This document shows positions 39,326-47,249 of a stretch of DNA of 64,000 nucleotides, piece by piece. The position numbers and the translations under genes are program-made. Numbering within the stretch: position 1 is the stretch's first letter; each line of letters opens with the position of its first letter. The stretch comes from Nesterenkonia xinjiangensis. Lineage in GTDB: Bacteria; Actinomycetota; Actinomycetes; Actinomycetales; Micrococcaceae. A model generated the notes under the pieces. It was not told the origin of the DNA and made no database searches. It worked only from the letters and a program-made list of their open reading frames with translations. Location of the stretch: positions 2,728,001 through 2,792,000 of the forward strand of contig NZ_JACCFY010000001.1 of NCBI RefSeq assembly GCF_013410745.1. Direction: 5' to 3'.

Positions 39326-40393
39326 ATGCCAGTCGAGCCGAAGGTCAAGGAGCCGCCGGAGCGGGAGCGGTCTGTCGATGACGCCGCCTCCGCCCGGCAC
39401 AATGGGAAGCTGACCCCTTCCGAGAGGAATCAGCGCCGCGCGCAGGCCAAGGTGGCCGGGCAGGTGGTGCAGACCGCAGGGGCGGGCCGTCGGGACCGGC
39501 TCTTCCCCTACGCGCTGATCGCACCAGCCAGCGTGATGGAACTGCTGATCCACATCATCCCGATGGCGCTGGGCGTCTACATCGCCTTCTTGGGGCTGAA
39601 TCAGTTCACCATCGGCAACTGGCTGCAGGCGCCGTTCGTCGGCCTGGAGAACTTCGTCACCGGGCTGGATCCGGACGGACCGATCGGCAGCCAGTTCTAC
39701 GCCGCCCTGCTGCGCACCGTGGTCTACACGCTGATCAGCGTGGGGGCCGCGTGGGCGCTGGGCATGTTCGCCGCGGTGCTGCTGACCTCCAAGGTCAAGG
39801 GGCGCGGGTTCCTGAGGACGCTGTTCCTGACTCCGTACGCCCTGCCGCAGTACGTCGGGGCGATCGCCTGGGCGTTCATGTTCAACCAGCGCGACGGCGT
39901 CATCAACCGAATCCTGGTCCAAGATCTGGGGATCCTGGACGAGGGCCCGTTCTGGCTGCTGGGCGGCAACGCCTTCTGGGTAACCGTGGTGGTCACGGTG
40001 TGGCAGTTCTGGCCCTTCGCCTTCCTGATGCTGCTGGCGGCGCTGCAGAACATCCCCGACGACGTCTACGAGGCCGCCGCCTTGGATGGGGCGAGCCTGT
40101 GGAAGCAGTTCACCACAATCACCCTGCCGATGATCCGGCAGGCCAACGTGGTCATGCTGCTGATCCTCTCGCTGTGGATCTTCAACCAGTTCAACATTCC
40201 GTATGTGCTGTTCGGTCCGGCGTCGCCTCCGGAGGCCACGCTGATCTCACCGCTGATCTACGAGCAGTCGTTCAACTACTGGAACTTCGGCGTCGGCGGC
40301 GCGATGAGCGTGCTGCTGCTGGTGGCGTTGGTGATCGCCTCGGCGTTCTACATCAAGCTGGTCATGCCGAAGGGGAAGGCGCTCCATGATTGA
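39326..40393 (+). CDS. CUT1 sugar ABC permease (MalF-like)
   Basis: Inner-membrane permease of 355 aa with an unusually long soluble N-terminus (about 60 residues) and six to seven transmembrane helices. The EAA motif that contacts the ATPase reads YEAAALDGASLWKQFTTITLPMI near residue 250. A periplasmic loop carries a GLDPDGPIGSQFY segment. It pairs with the next permease, whose start lies 8 nt inside this gene, and with the preceding binding protein. Substrate probably an oligosaccharide or glycoside, from family and context. Confidence 0.94.
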   Translation: MPVEPKVKEPPERERSVDDAASARHNGKLTPSERNQRRAQAKVAGQVVQTAGAGRRDRLFPYALIAPASVMELLIHIIPMALGVYIAFLGLNQFTIGNWLQAPFVGLENFVTGLDPDGPIGSQFYAALLRTVVYTLISVGAAWALGMFAAVLLTSKVKGRGFLRTLFLTPYALPQYVGAIAWAFMFNQRDGVINRILVQDLGILDEGPFWLLGGNAFWVTVVVTVWQFWPFAFLMLLAALQNIPDDVYEAAALDGASLWKQFTTITLPMIRQANVVMLLILSLWIFNQFNIPYVLFGPASPPEATLISPLIYEQSFNYWNFGVGGAMSVLLLVALVIASAFYIKLVMPKGKALHD

Positions 40394-41225
40394 GACCCGC
40401 GGATTCAAGATTCTGCGCGCCGTGGGGCTGACTTTCCTCACCGCGATCGTCGTGCTGCCGCTCTACGTGATTCTCGTGACCAGCGTGAAGCCCCTGGAGG
40501 ACGTCCGCGGGGTGTTCAGCTGGCTGCCCTCCCGGATCACGCTGCAGCCCTATATGGACATCTGGACGACGGTGCCGCTGGCGCATTACTTCGTCAACAG
40601 CCTGATCGTGGTGGTCACCGCGACGATCTTCTCCGTGGTGCTGGCGGTGCTGGGCGCCTACGCGCTGTCCCGGTTCCCCTTCAAGGGGGCCCGCACCTTC
40701 TCCATGATGGTGCTCTCCACCCAGATGTTCCCGGGGATCCTGTTCCTGCTGCCGCTGTTCCTGATCTTCACGCAGATCCAGCGCACCGTCGGCATCCAGC
40801 TCAACGGGTCGTATCTGGGGCTGATCCTGACCTACATGACGTTCTCGCTGCCGTTCGCGATCTGGATGCTCAGCGGGTTCTTCGCCTCCATCCCCAAGGA
40901 TCTGGAGGAGGCGGCCATGATCGACGGGACCGGCCGCATGGGTGCCCTGATCCGGGTGGTGCTGCCGGTGGCCAGGCCGGGAATCATCGCCGTGTCGGTC
41001 TACTGTTTCATCACCGCCTGGGGCGAGGTGCTCTTCGCCTCGGTGATGACCAATGCGGACACCCGTACCCTGGCGATCGGGCTGCGGGCCTACGCCTCGC
41101 AGACCGACGTCTACTGGAACCAGCTGATGGCGGCCTCCGTGGTGGTGTCCCTGCCGGTGCTCATCGGATTCATGCTGGTCCAGCGGCATCTGGTCACCGG
41201 GCTCTCGGCGGGTGCGGTGAAGTGA
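40386..41225 (+). CDS. CUT1 sugar ABC permease (MalG-like)
   Basis: Second permease of the transporter, 279 aa with six transmembrane helices. The EAA motif is LEEAAMIDGTGRMGALIRVVLPVARPG near residue 185, and the C-terminus VQRHLVTGLSAGAVK is typical of MalG-type subunits. An 8-nt overlap with the MalF-like gene indicates coupled translation. A 56-nt or longer gap with repeated GTGAAGTGAGG sequence follows before the next Gfo/Idh gene. Confidence 0.94.
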   Translation: MIETRGFKILRAVGLTFLTAIVVLPLYVILVTSVKPLEDVRGVFSWLPSRITLQPYMDIWTTVPLAHYFVNSLIVVVTATIFSVVLAVLGAYALSRFPFKGARTFSMMVLSTQMFPGILFLLPLFLIFTQIQRTVGIQLNGSYLGLILTYMTFSLPFAIWMLSGFFASIPKDLEEAAMIDGTGRMGALIRVVLPVARPGIIAVSVYCFITAWGEVLFASVMTNADTRTLAIGLRAYASQTDVYWNQLMAASVVVSLPVLIGFMLVQRHLVTGLSAGAVK

Positions 41226-41305
41226 GAGGTGAAGTGAGGGGTGAAGCCGTCGGGGCAGGGACTGATCAGTGATCGACAGGAATGCAGGACAGGCGAGGAG
41301 AGTTC

Positions 41306-42448
41306 GTGATTCATCAGGGAAAGGACAACGTGACGGGTCGTACTGATCAGCGAGGAGACGTGACGAGGGTCGGAGTCATCGGACTCGGATGGGCCGGGCA
41401 GCAGCATCTTGAGGCCTTCAGCCAGGCCGAGGGAGTCGAGGTCCTGGCCCTGGCGGGTATGGAAGACGATCTGCGGCGGACGCTGGGCGGGCAGTACGGC
41501 GTCCCGCATCTGGTGCGGACCTGGGAGGAGCTCCTGGAGGTGGACTCGCTGGATGCGGTCAGCATCGCGGTGCCGACGTTCCTCCACGCCCCCATCGCGA
41601 TCGCAGCCCTCGAGAGGGGCCTCCACGTGCTCTGTGAGAAGCCGCTGGCCCGAGACGCTGTCGAAGGCCAGAGCATGGTCGACGCCGCCCGACGGGCCGG
41701 GCGCGTGCTCGACGTCGCGTTCAACCACCGCCGACGCGGCGACATCAGCGCTCTCAAGGGGGTCATCGACTCGGGTGAGCTGGGGCGTTCCTACTACGCG
41801 AAGGCGTCCTGGCTGCGCCGTCAGGGGATTCCCCAGCTCGGAAGCTGGTTCACGAGCAAGGAGCTCTCCGGCGGAGGCCCAATGATCGACATCGGGGTCC
41901 ATGTGCTGGACTACGCCCTCTACCTGCTGGACGAGCCGAAGGCGGTCACCGTCTCGGCCTCCGCGTTCGCTGAACTGGGCACACGAGGCAGGGGCGGGGC
42001 GAAGAACATCTCCGTGACCCGTGAGGATGCGGACCGTGCCTATGAGGTCGAGGACTTCTCCTCGGCGTTCGTGCGGTTCGACGACGGTTCCACGCTGATC
42101 CTGGAGGCCGGGTGGGCCACCTATCGCGAGGCCGAGGACCTGCTGGACTTCTCCGTGTACGGGACCGAAGGGGGAGCCCACCTGCACGTGGCCGGGGCCG
42201 CCAAGACGCCGGTGGGCGAGCTGAGGGTCTTCACCGACGAGGACGGTGAGACGGCTGACTATGCGCTCACGGCCGAGCCGGGGCGCGGGCATGGGCAGGT
42301 GATCCAGGACTTCATCGAGGTGATCCGGGGTGATCGCGTGATGTGGCGCGACCATGACGGGTCCCTGGCGCTGGAGCGGGCACGCATCATCGATGCCTGC
42401 TACCGGTCGGCGGCTGCACGACAGGAAGTGAGGCTGGCCGATGCCTGA
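41306..42448 (+). CDS. Gfo/Idh/MocA dehydrogenase (ThuB-like, second)
   Basis: Oxidoreductase of 380 aa with Rossmann motif [21 protein letters not shown] motif [14 protein letters not shown] and the C-terminal [20 protein letters not shown] containing the usual catalytic Asp and His. Directly followed (8-nt overlap) by a ThuA-like gene, the arrangement seen in trehalose-utilisation loci where ThuA/ThuB are linked to 3-keto-disaccharide metabolism. GTG 41306 is chosen for GAGGAG 6 nt upstream; ATG 41282 is also in frame. Confidence 0.9.
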   Translation: MIHQGKDNVTGRTDQRGDVTRVGVIGLGWAGQQHLEAFSQAEGVEVLALAGMEDDLRRTLGGQYGVPHLVRTWEELLEVDSLDAVSIAVPTFLHAPIAIAALERGLHVLCEKPLARDAVEGQSMVDAARRAGRVLDVAFNHRRRGDISALKGVIDSGELGRSYYAKASWLRRQGIPQLGSWFTSKELSGGGPMIDIGVHVLDYALYLLDEPKAVTVSASAFAELGTRGRGGAKNISVTREDADRAYEVEDFSSAFVRFDDGSTLILEAGWATYREAEDLLDFSVYGTEGGAHLHVAGAAKTPVGELRVFTDEDGETADYALTAEPGRGHGQVIQDFIEVIRGDRVMWRDHDGSLALERARIIDACYRSAAARQEVRLADA

Positions 42449-43223
42449 GAGTCCGCTGCGGATCCTGGTCTGGAACGAAGGCGTGCACGAGGAGCTGGCC
42501 GAGCCCGAGCACATCGGGGAGATCTATCCGGAGGGAATGCACGGGGCCATCGCCGCGGGCCTCCGGAAGCACCTCCCGGAGGCGGAGGTCGCCACTGCCA
42601 CGCTCAGTGACGTGGAGCACGGGCTGACCGAGGAGCGGCTGGCCCGCACCGACGTCCTGCTGTGGTGGGGCCACCGGGCCCATGACGACGTCGGGGAGGA
42701 GATCGTCGACCGCGTGCATCGGCATGTCCTGGCGGGAATGGGACTGCTGGTGCTGCATTCCGGGCACTTCGCGAAGGTCTTCCAACGGCTGATGGGCACC
42801 ACGTGCTCGTTGGCCTGGAGGAACCGGGGAGAACGAGAGCTCGTCTGGACGGTGAATCCCACCCATCCCATCGCCGAGGGGATCCCGAACCCGCTCATCG
42901 TCCCCGAGCAGGAGATGTATGGAGAGTTCTTCGACGTGCCCGAACCGGAGTCGCTCATCTTCATCAGCTCCTTCGCCGGCGGGGAGGTCTTCCGCTCCGG
43001 ACTCACCTACTCCCGGGGCCACGGCCGGATCTTCTACTTCAGCCCGGGCGACCAGGACTATCCCGTCTATCACCAGGCCGAGATCCAGCGGGTGCTGGCC
43101 AACGGCGTGCGGTGGGCCGCCAGGCCGGGGCATGGACGAGAGGCCCCGGCGGTGTCGAATCCGGCGCACGGCTGGTTCGACGAATCCCATGCCGGCGCAG
43201 GCGCTTCACCGGGGAACTCATGA
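42441..43223 (+). CDS. ThuA-like domain protein
   Basis: ThuA family protein of 260 aa with a class I glutamine amidotransferase-like fold. It shows [34 protein letters not shown] at the start and [39 protein letters not shown] in the middle, but no catalytic Cys nucleophile, as is normal for ThuA. In rhizobia ThuA and ThuB are needed to process trehalose, maltitol and sucrose via keto-sugars; the exact reaction of ThuA is not settled. The overlap with the preceding Gfo/Idh gene supports joint action. Confidence 0.9.
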   Translation: MPESPLRILVWNEGVHEELAEPEHIGEIYPEGMHGAIAAGLRKHLPEAEVATATLSDVEHGLTEERLARTDVLLWWGHRAHDDVGEEIVDRVHRHVLAGMGLLVLHSGHFAKVFQRLMGTTCSLAWRNRGERELVWTVNPTHPIAEGIPNPLIVPEQEMYGEFFDVPEPESLIFISSFAGGEVFRSGLTYSRGHGRIFYFSPGDQDYPVYHQAEIQRVLANGVRWAARPGHGREAPAVSNPAHGWFDESHAGAGASPGNS

Positions 43224-43329
43224 CGGGCCGAGCCGGACATCCGGTGACGGGCGACGAGGACGATCAACACACAGGACCGGGAGCCCCGCAGTACGTGGCG
43301 GACATGGCGCGACCGAGACAGGGGGATCC

Positions 43330-44427
43330 ATGCAGAAGCTGAAGGCAGGCATCATCGGAGGCGGGTTCATGGCCCGGACCCACACGGCGGCGGCCCGTGC
43401 GGCCGGAGCCGACGTGGTGGGGCTGGTGTCCTCATCCCCGGATCGCAGCACCGCGGCGGCAGAGCCCCTGGGAGTGACTCCGGCGTCGAGTGTGGAGGAG
43501 CTGATCGAGCGCAGCGACGTCGTCCATGTCTGTTCGCCCAACGCCCGGCATGCCGAGCACGTCCGCGCGGTCCTCCGGGCGGGCCGTCATGTGATCTGTG
43601 AGAAGCCGCTGGCCGTGGACGCCGCCGAGGCCGCCGAGCTGGCCGAACTGGCCGAGAGCGCCGGCGTCGTGGCCTCGGTCCCGTTCGTCTACCGCTTCCA
43701 CCCCATGGCCCGGCAGGCTCGCAGCGAGACCTCCGCAGGGAGGCTGGGCAGGCTGCTCACCGTGCGCGGCGCCTATCTGCAGGACTGGCTGCTCGACGCC
43801 GAGGAGTCGAACTGGCGGGTCGATCCGCAGGTCTCCGGGCGCTCCCGGGCCTTCGGGGACATCGGCTCCCATCTGGTGGACCTTCTGGAGTTCATCACGG
43901 GGGAGCGGATCGTGCGGCTCAGCGCGGCCACCACCATCGCCCACCCGCAGCGCGGGGGAGCCGAAGTCGTCACCGAGGACGCCGCCGCACTGACCGTGGA
44001 GCTCACCGGGGGCGCGCTGGGCAGCCTGATGGTCTCCCAGGTCAACGCCGGGCGGAAGAACCAGCTGACGTTGGAGGTCTCCGGGGCAGAGGGCAGCGTG
44101 TTCTTCGATCAGGAGCACCCTGACGAGCTGTGGTTGGGCCGTGCGGCCGGCTCGGTGACCATCGCGCGGGACTCCGCCGTGCTGGACGAGGACGCCGCTC
44201 GGCTCTCGCTGGTCCCCTCGGGCCACCCGATGGGCTACCTGGATGCCTTTGCCGCCTTCGCCCGGGACACCTACGCGCAGATCGGCGGCGAGCGGCCCGC
44301 GGGCCTGCCCACCTTCGCCGACGGCGCCCGGGCGAACCGGATCATCGACGCCGTGCTGGAGTCCGCGCAGAGCGGACGGTGGGTCGACGTCACCCCTTCG
44401 GAGCGGCCTGTGCCTGCCCGGACCTGA
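43330..44427 (+). CDS. Gfo/Idh/MocA dehydrogenase (sugar cluster, third)
   Basis: Third dehydrogenase of the cluster, 365 aa: Rossmann motif AGIIGGGFMARTHTAAAR, EKP motif VICEKPLAVDAAEA, and catalytic region RAFGDIGSHLVDLLEFITGERI with D and H. The sequence differs enough from the other two that a distinct substrate or step is likely. ATG 43330 follows a GGGGGA sequence; a frame reaching 42919 is antisense-like and overlaps thuA. It precedes the second TIM-barrel isomerase by 85 nt. Confidence 0.92.
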   Translation: MQKLKAGIIGGGFMARTHTAAARAAGADVVGLVSSSPDRSTAAAEPLGVTPASSVEELIERSDVVHVCSPNARHAEHVRAVLRAGRHVICEKPLAVDAAEAAELAELAESAGVVASVPFVYRFHPMARQARSETSAGRLGRLLTVRGAYLQDWLLDAEESNWRVDPQVSGRSRAFGDIGSHLVDLLEFITGERIVRLSAATTIAHPQRGGAEVVTEDAAALTVELTGGALGSLMVSQVNAGRKNQLTLEVSGAEGSVFFDQEHPDELWLGRAAGSVTIARDSAVLDEDAARLSLVPSGHPMGYLDAFAAFARDTYAQIGGERPAGLPTFADGARANRIIDAVLESAQSGRWVDVTPSERPVPART

Positions 44428-44512
44428 CTCCCGCGAAGAACACGAGCCGTCCCGGCGCGCGAGCCCTCGAACCACCGAGACCTCATCCCCAACACACGAC
44501 ATCAGGAGAGAC

Positions 44513-45535
44513 ATGAGCGCAGCAGAGCACGCCTCCCACCCCGTCACCCTGTTCACCGGCCAGTGGGCGGACATGCCCTTCGAGGAGCTGGCGGCCCGGG
44601 CCGCCGAATGGGGCTATGACGGCCTGGAGATCGCCGCCAGCGGCGATCACCTGGATCTGAAGCGCGCCGATGAGGACGACGAGTACCTGCAGTCTCGGTT
44701 GGAGATCCTGGACCGCCACGGGCTGAAGGTCTGGGCGATCTCCCATCACCTGGGCGGCCAGGCCGTCTGCGACGACCCCATCGACTTCCGCCACCAGGCG
44801 ATCCTGCGTGACTACGTCTGGGGCGACGGCGAGCCCGAGGGAGTGCGCCGGCGAGCGGCGGAGGACATGAAGCGCTCCGCCCGCGTGGCACGGAAGCTGG
44901 GGGCCGACGTCGTCGTCGGGTTCACCGGCTCGAAGATCTGGCAGTACGTGGCCATGTTCCCGCCGGTGCCCGGTGAGGTCATCGACGCCGGGTACCAGGA
45001 TTTCGCGGACCGCTGGAATCCGATCATGGACGTCTTCGATGAGCAGGGTGTGAAGTTCGCCCTGGAGGTCCACCCCTCGGAGATCGCCTACGACCACTGG
45101 ACCACGGTGCGCGCGCTGGAGGCCATCGGCCACCGTGAGGCCTTCGGGCTGAACTGGGACCCGAGCCACATGTTCTGGCAGGGGATCGACCCGATCGGGT
45201 TCATCACCGACTTCGCCGATCGGATCTACCACGTGGACTGCAAGGACACCCGGCTGCGGCCGCAGACCGGGCGCAGCGGGATCCTGGGCTCTCACCTTCC
45301 CTGGGGTGATCCGCGGCGCCGCTGGGACTTCGTCTCCACCGGTCATGGGGACATTCCCTGGGAGGACGCCTTCCGCGCGCTGGGGCACATCGGCTACTCG
45401 GGTCCGATCTCCATCGAGTGGGAGGACGCGGGCATGGACCGCCTCCACGGGGCCGCCGAGGCGGTGGGGCGGATCCGTTCGCTGCTGTGGGAGCGTCCGG
45501 AGGCCTCCTTCGACGCCGCATTCTCCAATCAGTAG
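44513..45535 (+). CDS. Sugar phosphate isomerase/epimerase (second TIM barrel)
   Basis: Xylose-isomerase-like TIM barrel of 340 aa, longer than the first copy. Metal-site candidates are the Glu and His residues in KFALEVHPSEIAYDH, GLNWDPSHMFWQG, IYHVDCKDTRL and the C-terminal ISIEWEDAG, which is a typical four-ligand set for this family. ATG 44513 follows AGGAGAG. Last gene of the ROK-controlled run; together with three Gfo/Idh enzymes it fits oxidation followed by isomerisation or elimination of a keto-sugar. Confidence 0.92.
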   Translation: MSAAEHASHPVTLFTGQWADMPFEELAARAAEWGYDGLEIAASGDHLDLKRADEDDEYLQSRLEILDRHGLKVWAISHHLGGQAVCDDPIDFRHQAILRDYVWGDGEPEGVRRRAAEDMKRSARVARKLGADVVVGFTGSKIWQYVAMFPPVPGEVIDAGYQDFADRWNPIMDVFDEQGVKFALEVHPSEIAYDHWTTVRALEAIGHREAFGLNWDPSHMFWQGIDPIGFITDFADRIYHVDCKDTRLRPQTGRSGILGSHLPWGDPRRRWDFVSTGHGDIPWEDAFRALGHIGYSGPISIEWEDAGMDRLHGAAEAVGRIRSLLWERPEASFDAAFSNQ

Positions 45536-45544
45536 GAGAAGGAG

Positions 45545-46246
45545 TCAGCCGGCGGCACCGCCATCGGGTGCCGTCGGCATCTCGCCCCGCCTCTGAGTCA
45601 ACACGCGGTCACGGGCATGACTGAGGTGGTCGGCGAGTGCCTGGCGTGCGGTGACCTCGTCCCCGTCCTGAATGGCAGCCATGATGGTGTCATGTTCCGC
45701 CACCACATTCGTGGGTGTCGTGCTGCGGTGCGCGGAGAACTTGCCCATCGTCAGGTGGATCTCCCCGGAGATCATCTCGTACATCCGTTGGAGGCGTTCG
45801 CTCTGGAATCCGTTGACGAGACCCCAGTGGAATGCGATGTCGGCTTGCACCTGTTCGGCGAAGTCTCTCTGCTCGGCAGCGCTCCGCATCGATGACTGCG
45901 CGCGCTTCACCTCGGCTGGCAGATGGCGCTGTCCTGCCAAGTGCGCGACGGCTGTGGATTCAAACGTGGTGCGGCTGAAGAACAGGTCCTTGATCTCGTC
46001 CTCGTCGAGCTCTGGCACGGCGGCCGATCTGTGGGCGACTCTCCGCAGCAGTCCTTGGCTCGTGAGACGCTCGATGCAGGACTTCGCGGTGGGGCGGGCA
46101 ACGCCGTACTCTTCGACGACCCGAAGCTCCGTGACCTTCTCTCCCGGCTCGATCTCGCCGTTGATGATCCGGGTCCGCAGGGACTCGAAGAGGGCCTCCG
46201 TCAGTGATGAGGGGCCGAGCTTGATCTGAGTGCTGCTGGCAGGCAC
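45545..46246 (-). CDS. GntR family regulator (FadR/FCD subfamily)
   Basis: Regulator of 233 aa with an N-terminal winged helix (about residues 10-75: LTEALFESLRTRIINGEIEPGEKV, then VARPTAKSCIERLTSQGLLRR) and an FCD ligand domain with the His/Asp/Arg metal-site residues in RTTFESTAVAHLA, DIAFHWGLVNGF and EHDTIMAAIQDGD. FCD domains sense small organic acids. GTG 46246 is chosen because AAAGGA lies 6 nt upstream; the longer frame is in the promoter. TTGnC-N-GACAA sites occur at its own promoter and at the two other promoters of the neighbouring catabolic genes. Confidence 0.92.
   Translation of the reverse strand: MPASSTQIKLGPSSLTEALFESLRTRIINGEIEPGEKVTELRVVEEYGVARPTAKSCIERLTSQGLLRRVAHRSAAVPELDEDEIKDLFFSRTTFESTAVAHLAGQRHLPAEVKRAQSSMRSAAEQRDFAEQVQADIAFHWGLVNGFQSERLQRMYEMISGEIHLTMGKFSAHRSTTPTNVVAEHDTIMAAIQDGDEVTARQALADHLSHARDRVLTQRRGEMPTAPDGGAAG
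45548..45578. terminator. Hairpin between convergent isomerase and GntR genes
   Basis: GCCGGCGGCACC pairs with GGTGCCGTCGGC (11 of 12 positions), just past the isomerase stop and inside the last codons of the GntR gene. No T-run follows, so termination is uncertain. Confidence 0.4.
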
Positions 46247-46320
46247 ATCTCGTCCTTTCACGGTCCATCTCAGCCTGCCGCAGATGGCGTCATGGAGCTG
46301 AGGATGTCTTATCTGATCAC

Positions 46321-46331
46321 TTGCCTGACAA
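46321..46331. promoter_or_regulatory. GntR operator at its own promoter
   Basis: TTGCCTGACAA; read on the minus strand its TTGTCA would be the -35 box of the gntR promoter. One mismatch to the palindrome TTGTC-N-GACAA. Confidence 0.55.
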
Positions 46332-46360
46332 CAGCATAACGCTGAGCTCAGAGGCGTCAC

Positions 46361-47158
46361 TCAGTTCTTGAGCCATGACAAGGTCTCTTCGGTCTTTCTC
46401 GTCGGCTTGTACTCAGCGCTTACGGTGCCTGAATACCCTGACGTCTGCAGGGCCGCGGCAAGGGAGGCCCAGTCCAGCTCTCCTGATCCAGGCTCGCCGC
46501 GGTCCGGCGTGTCGGCGAGCTGGACATGCCCGATCCTCCCTGCAGACTCGTCGGCAGCACGGGAGGGGTCCACTCCGTTGCGGCTCAGGTGGAAGGTGTC
46601 GAGCAGCAGGGCGGAGCCATGACCGACCTCGTCGGCCAGCTCGAGACCCTGGTGGTGCGTGGTGAGCGGATACGTGCCGTTCAGGCCTCCGGCGAGAGGC
46701 TCAATGAGGACTGTCCCTCCGATCTCCTCGACCGCTTCCGCAGCTCGCCGGTAGGCCGTCACGGCGATCGTGCGATGTGTGGAGGGTTCTGCGCCCCCGT
46801 CTGGCTGTCCGTAGAGCAGGTTGAATCCACGGCAACCCGTGGCGAGCGCGACTCGTAGGACCGCCTCCGTGTTCGCCTCCAGCTCCGCCTGCCGCTCGGG
46901 CCTGCACGCGATGCCGCGCTCTCCTCCCGCCATGTCTCCGGCGAAGAAATTCAGCCCGGTCAGCCGCACCCCGGAGTCATGGATGGTGCCGACCAGATCG
47001 TCAAGGGCCGCATCGCCCGGATGGGCCCGGGTGAAGGGCCACCAACTTTCGACGGCGCGGAAGCCGGACTCGAACGCTGCTTCGAATCGTTCCATGTACG
47101 GAAGCTCGGTAAAGAGGAGGGAGACGTTTGCACTGATCTCGTAGCCATTCCACTGCAT
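46361..47158 (-). CDS. hyi: Hydroxypyruvate isomerase-like TIM barrel
   Basis: Hyi-type protein of 265 aa, expected to interconvert hydroxypyruvate and tartronate semialdehyde. The N-terminus MQWNGYEISANVSLLFTELPYMERFEAAFESGFRAVE and the FNLLYGQPDGG segment are Hyi hallmarks; the two catalytic Glu are in VLIEPLAGG and VSAEYKPT. It is divergent from the GHL6 operon, which contains a tartronate semialdehyde reductase-like gene, so the two should act in sequence. It shares a promoter region with two GntR-type sites and lies upstream of gntR on the same strand. Confidence 0.88.
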   Translation of the reverse strand: MQWNGYEISANVSLLFTELPYMERFEAAFESGFRAVESWWPFTRAHPGDAALDDLVGTIHDSGVRLTGLNFFAGDMAGGERGIACRPERQAELEANTEAVLRVALATGCRGFNLLYGQPDGGAEPSTHRTIAVTAYRRAAEAVEEIGGTVLIEPLAGGLNGTYPLTTHHQGLELADEVGHGSALLLDTFHLSRNGVDPSRAADESAGRIGHVQLADTPDRGEPGSGELDWASLAAALQTSGYSGTVSAEYKPTRKTEETLSWLKN

Positions 47159-47167
47159 AGGTGCATC

Positions 47168-47178
47168 TTGTCATACAA
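47168..47178. promoter_or_regulatory. GntR-type operator, divergent region site 1
   Basis: TTGTCATACAA, one mismatch to TTGTC-N-GACAA. It overlaps a TACAAT hexamer (47174-47179) that could be the -10 box for the GHL6 operon. Confidence 0.5.
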
Positions 47179-47194
47179 TGAATAACATGTCATC

Positions 47195-47205
47195 ATGTCT
47201 GACAA
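47195..47205. promoter_or_regulatory. GntR-type operator, divergent region site 2
   Basis: ATGTCTGACAA, one mismatch to the palindrome. On the minus strand it supplies a TTGTCA suitable as -35 for the hyi promoter. Confidence 0.5.
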
Positions 47206-47249
47206 CACGCGCTTGAGTGTGACGTGAGCCATAGACGACGGGAGTACCT

